Assembly (NCBI GenBank): GCA_003116875.1
Contig: BCKT01000004.1
Coordinates: 642,201 to 706,200 of the forward strand
Reading direction: 5' to 3'
DNA: 64,000 nt
Origin: Takashimella koratensis
Lineage: Eukaryota > Basidiomycota > Tremellomycetes > Trichosporonales > Tetragoniomycetaceae
The first letter of the stretch is position 1, and each line of letters begins with the position of its first letter. The notes below the pieces were generated by a model that was given only the letters and a program-made list of their open reading frames with translations, had not been told where the DNA came from and did no database searches. Shown here piece after piece: positions 60,226-64,000 of the stretch. The position numbers were made by a program, and so were the translations under genes.

Positions 60226-60787
60226 CTACTCTTTCCACTCAAATTCTTGCAGGTCCTCCAGCTTGACGGTCTGGAGAGCGGCGAGGGCGGTGCTTTTCAG
60301 GTCGACGCGAGGGACAACTCGTGGTCCGACTCTCTCGGACGCGACGAGGGCCTCTTTCCACCTGTCCGCAGAAGTAGAGCCGTCAGCCATCAGTCAGCCG
60401 CTGCTCAAACGGCGTTGGATAGCCACGAGATCTGACGATCCAGCCTAGGCCCAACATACCTCTCGACACAAAGACACCACCTGCATCCATCTTTCAAACC
60501 TGGAAACCCAAGTCTCGGCGTGACCAAATCGTTTCCTTTTGACTTGCTGAAATCGAGAAACTCTTGGGTAACGACTCCACCGATAAAGTGTTGTCCGCCA
60601 TCTTCGCGCGCGCCCCAACAGTACCCATCGCGATAGAAGCCGGTGGGGTGGGTTGTGTCCCCCGGTGTGGTGTGTGCCTGCAGGGGTGTGTGCAGGACTA
60701 CAGAAGTCAGCCGAGAGGCGGGAGGAGAACACTACAAGTCTCAAGCACCGGGGACCCACCGCTAAGCTTGGATGTTTCAATGACCAT
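60226..60787 (-). CDS. DUF2237-family protein
   Basis: A 133-residue protein of the DUF2237 family, of unknown biochemical function. Exons (minus) 60760-60787, 60460-60697 and 60226-60361 join in phase. The start MVIETSKLS leads to VLHTPLQAHTTPGD, then TGFYRDGYCWG, GQHFIGGVVTQEFLDFSKSKGNDL, LGFPGLKDGCRWCLCVERWKEAL and the C-terminal LAALQTVKLEDLQEFEW. The T-x-GF-x-RDG, FLxFSKSxGNDL and GFPGLKxGxRWCLC blocks in this order are the family signature. Most known members are bacterial. There is no signal peptide or membrane segment. The divergent partner is the GH5 gene. Confidence 0.87.
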
Positions 60788-61172
60788 TGTGCTTGCTGCT
60801 CTGAATGACAAGGGGACACGAGCGAGGAGAGACCAGAAGCCGAGGTTGAGGATCATTTGCCTGCCTGCTTTGTTGGGCCGGGATGGTGAGTCCAGCGATG
60901 GAGGAGATGTGACCCGGAATGAGGATGGAGCGGTAGCCGATTATCGCGCCGGTGGAGGCCAGGGCCAGGGCAGGCGGGGAGGGGGGTGGCAAAGGCTAGT
61001 GGCAAATGGTGGGTGGCATGTCGTCATTTTTGTTTACAACATCTCCGCAGTGGAGGTGGAGGTGGAGTCCCACCCATCCGCCGGCCTCGCCATAAAGGTT
61101 TATCCAAGCTCACTCCCTACTTTGCTATATCCTCTCTCCTCCTCACCTACACCTACTTGCTTGCCACCCAGC
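60788..61172. promoter_or_regulatory. Divergent promoter, DUF2237/GH5_12 gene
   Basis: A 385-bp stretch between divergent starts, G-rich on the plus strand around 60955-61010. It contains GGTGGCAAA, which in yeast would be an Rpn4-type element but need not be one here. Confidence 0.5.
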
Positions 61173-64000
61173 ATGGAGAGGTTAGATACAGCCTACGGGC
61201 ACTTTCTGCCCTCCAACGACCGGTCCTCGTCTATCCTCCTCCGTGGAGTCAACTTGTCCAGCTCGTCAAAGTACCCGTCCCTACCCCCGCGCCAGGCGAC
61301 GGCCGGTGCGGATCAAAATGGGGGAATGGGAGGAGATGCTGATAGTGATGCTTGGTTAGGGGCGCAAAGCTGGGTGGATGACAATGTGTTATGGGAAGAC
61401 GCAGAGGCTGGGGGAAGGGAAGGCTGGTTCAATGGTCATCCGTTCGATCTGGACGACGCAGAGGTGAGTGGACCTCCCTAGTAGAGTTTGAGTACATTGT
61501 GAGAGGGAGGTACTGACTCCTGATCCTACCCAGGTGCATCTCCGTCGACTCAAAGCGTGTGGGTTCAAGATGATCAGGTACATCGTCACCTGGGAAGCTC
61601 TGGAACATGCTGGACCGTGAGTTGAGTCCGCAGCTCTTTGACCACTCGTGCCTCTATCTCTGCAGAAGCTGATTCTGCGGCAGAGGAAAGTATGATGAAT
61701 CCTACATCGACTATATCATTGCCGTGCTTCGGTTGTGCCAGTCCCACGGATTCCGAGTCTGTACGTTCACCTCTTTGCCCGATACTGCCATGGAAAGACG
61801 ATGGCTGACGGTGTGTCTGGCGACTCTAGTCATCTCATGCCACCAAGACGTGTTCAGTCGGTTCTTGGGTGGATCGGGGGCACCGTACTGGGTTCTCTTG
61901 GCTGTCGGACTCAACCCACGTCGATTGCATCAGACCGGCAGCGCAATGTTGCATTCGGCCTGGCCAACCCAGGGGTACGGAGGGACCGAAAAGTCCGAGG
62001 CAGGTGCCGAGTGGCCAGATAGTGAGTCACCCCAAGTCACCCATTCCACTTGGTCTTACAAAGAGCAGGGGAGGAGAGCTGGGTCTGACAAGATACTTGT
62101 AGTGGTATGGCAAACCAACTTGCATCGACTCGCCGCGAGACATTGCTTTACGATGTTCTTTGCGTCGGAAAGGTACGCGCCCAAGTGTCGGATCGACGGA
62201 GTACCAATGAGCGATTGGCTCCAGCACCACTTCAATGAAGCTTACGGCCGGTAAGTGGTCCCAAACTTGACGTCTTTCCACCCTGCTGTGCCGTTTGCGG
62301 ATGACCGTTAGTTGACTCTTGGGGAAATAGGCTCGCGGAGAGGCTGCGTGACGCCAACTTGCTTGACGACTGCGTGGTCGGTTGGGACTCGATGAACGAG
62401 CCTGACGGGGGGTTTATTGGACTCCCCGACTTGACCCAGTTCCCGCCCTTCCAATCGTTCAAGTGAGTACCTCCTTCCTCTTCAAATCGTTTTAGACCTC
62501 CTTGACCTTGATATACAGGAAAGGCGCCTCCCCAACCCCGCTACAAGGCTTGCAACTCGGCGTCGGCCAAGCAGTCTCCGAGATAGCAGTGTTCGACTTT
62601 ACTTCCCTCGGCGAGAAAAAACGCGGCAAAGTCGGCATCTCGCCTCCCAGTGGACAAGGCGCGTGGCTTACCGGAGAGGAGGCGATGAGCGCGGCGAAGA
62701 GGTGGGGGTGGGAGTGGGGATCTGAGTGGAAGTTCTGGGACAAGGGTGGATGCCCTTACGCGGGTCATGGCGTGTAAGTGGATTCAGCTGTGAAGAAATA
62801 GTAGAGCTAATAGGGCTTAGGTGGGACCCAAAGACGGGCGAAGTCCTCCAACCGCACTATTTCAAGGACGGCAATTTCATGGAAGACTACTGGAGGCGTG
62901 AGTATCAGCAGGATCGAGAGGACATAGTTAATTTACAAGCTGACGATGGACTTAGCTCATGCGCAATCGCTCATTACGAGGTTACGAAAGGCTCAGCCTG
63001 ATGCTATCTCGTTTATCAACCCGCCGGTGTTTGAGAAACCACCCGACTTTGATGAAGAGGTCAAGAATGGTCGAGTGGCGCTGAGTTCGCATTTTTACGA
63101 TGGCCTCACCTTGTTGGCTAAGCGTGAGGTTTCCCTTTAAGGTAGATGGACATATTGGCTGACGCGTCCCAGGCCGACATGTCTTTAACGCAGTCAGTAT
63201 TAGCATCCTTCAGATTTCAGTCTTGCTACGAACAGATTAAACCACGTGTTGGGAGCTGACGTTTGGCAGGACGCTGTCGGAATCCAGCGAGGTCTGAAGC
63301 CAATATTCAAATCACTCAAGTTCGGTTCAACTCAGATCAGATCGGTCCTAAAGGACCAGCTGAACGAACTCAAGTCGGACGCGAGCCGGTCAGAGAGTTT
63401 GGCAAGTGAGACTGCCTATCCGAGTGAGTACTCATCCTGTTGCTCTCCTTATCGCTCAGCTCGCTAACCCAGCGCCAGCAATCATCGGCGAGCTGGGTAT
63501 CCCTTTCGATATGAAGAACACCAACATGCTTGGATTGGCAAAAGGAAAAGTCCACCCAGGCGACTACACCCAGCCTTCCAAGTCAATGGACGAATTGCTC
63601 AGTGCTTGTGGTGAGTCTCATCGAACAACAAACGGGATTTTCGAAGCTGAAACCCAGCCCTTTGCCTGTACATTCACACTATAGATAAAAACGGTCTCAG
63701 TTTCACCCTCTGGGTATACGAACCCCGCAACACCCACCGATATGGCGATGGCTGGAACGGTGAAGACTTGAGCATTTTCTGCCTTGACGACGTTCACCGC
63801 CCCCGAGAGTCAGGAGCGGCTCACTCTCACCCTGCGCCCACGGTATCGGCCGCTACTGCTTCCCGTGCGTCTGACGTACGCACCTTGCTCTTGTCCGGAA
63901 CGAGGGGGATTAGGACGTGGTGTCGCCCTTATTGTTACAAAGCCACAGGCAGGCTCGGGTCGGCTACTTTCGATCCCTCGTCGAGCGCTTTCGAAGTGAC
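61173..64000 (+). CDS. SGL1: GH5_12 steryl-glucosidase/endoglycoceramidase-related enzyme (3' cut by window)
   Basis: A glycoside hydrolase of GH5 subfamily 12, closest in pattern to cryptococcal EGCrP2/Sgl1, which removes glucose from ergosteryl-glucoside in the vacuole-related lipid turnover path. Exons include 61173-61463, 61534-61616, 61684-61760 and from 61830. Seen in order are [97 protein letters not shown] (acid/base Glu in NEP), [13 protein letters not shown] and later [15 protein letters not shown] (nucleophile Glu). The usual N-terminal signal peptide is absent; the N-terminus has Ser-rich text and the [12 protein letters not shown] block. The C-terminus continues past 64000. Substrate is inferred from resemblance. 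Confidence 0.9.

Noticed and set aside
60982..60991. GGTGGCAAA as a proteasome (Rpn4-type) control element
   Set aside because: It sits ahead of a DUF2237 and a GH5 gene, not a proteasome gene, and Rpn4 is not known from basidiomycetes. Chance match.

Overview
The window is nuclear DNA of a fungus, most likely a basidiomycetous yeast of the Tremellomycetes (the Cryptococcus/Kwoniella/Trichosporon neighbourhood). Nearly every gene is cut by several very short introns (about 33-90 nt) with GT..AG ends and CTAAC/CTGAC-like branch points close to the acceptor. Leaders are rich in C and T. The gene content also fits: a Cpk1/Fus3-type MAP kinase, Tps2, an ergosteryl-glucosidase-type GH5 enzyme, a YANK kinase and an Sds23-type CBS protein. 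The placement is inferred from gene structure and protein resemblance; no search was run. Spliced models below were built by hand from reading frame, splice consensus and family conservation.

Layout, left to right. 1-2.3 kb: CCA1 (3' part) converging on a YjbQ-family gene made of seven exons. 2.3-5.7 kb: AT-richer stretch without a recognisable gene, carrying diverged repeats built on GCAGAGCACTACTC. 5.7-16.2 kb: bZIP factor, CoA-type mitochondrial carrier (LEU5-like), proteasome lid subunit RPN7, mitoribosomal uS14m, PIN-like transporter, OGG1, vacuolar-type Ca2+/H+ exchanger. 17-27 kb: Ser-rich acidic protein, SDS23-like CBS protein, lysophospholipid acyltransferase, GNAT acetyltransferase, a HEI10-type meiotic RING protein, ARO8-type aminotransferase. 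28-36 kb: CPK1-like MAPK, RBX1, tafazzin, GIN4-type kinase. 36-50 kb: a large coiled-coil Pro/Gln-rich protein, TPS2, an ankyrin protein with a GC-AG intron, TRAPPC11. 50-64 kb: YANK/STK32-type kinase, a 2.7-kb stretch without a clear gene, proteasome PRE3, an unknown protein with a Trp-rich tail, a PQ-loop membrane protein, a DUF2237 protein and the 5' part of a GH5_12 steryl-glucosidase.

The genes are mostly housekeeping and do not form a functional cluster. Recurring themes are protein turnover (RPN7, PRE3, RBX1), signalling kinases (CPK1-like, GIN4-like, YANK), lipid remodelling (tafazzin, LPAAT-like, steryl-glucosidase) and trehalose synthesis. Packing is tight. Convergent neighbours lie within 36-110 bp of each other, and one pair overlaps in coding sequence by 10 bp. 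Divergent neighbours share promoters of about 0.27-1.5 kb, several with CACGTG palindromes. I found no intact mobile element, no rRNA or tRNA gene, and no clearly novel multi-gene system. The least explained parts are the 2.9-4.35 kb repeat region and the 52.2-54.9 kb gap.
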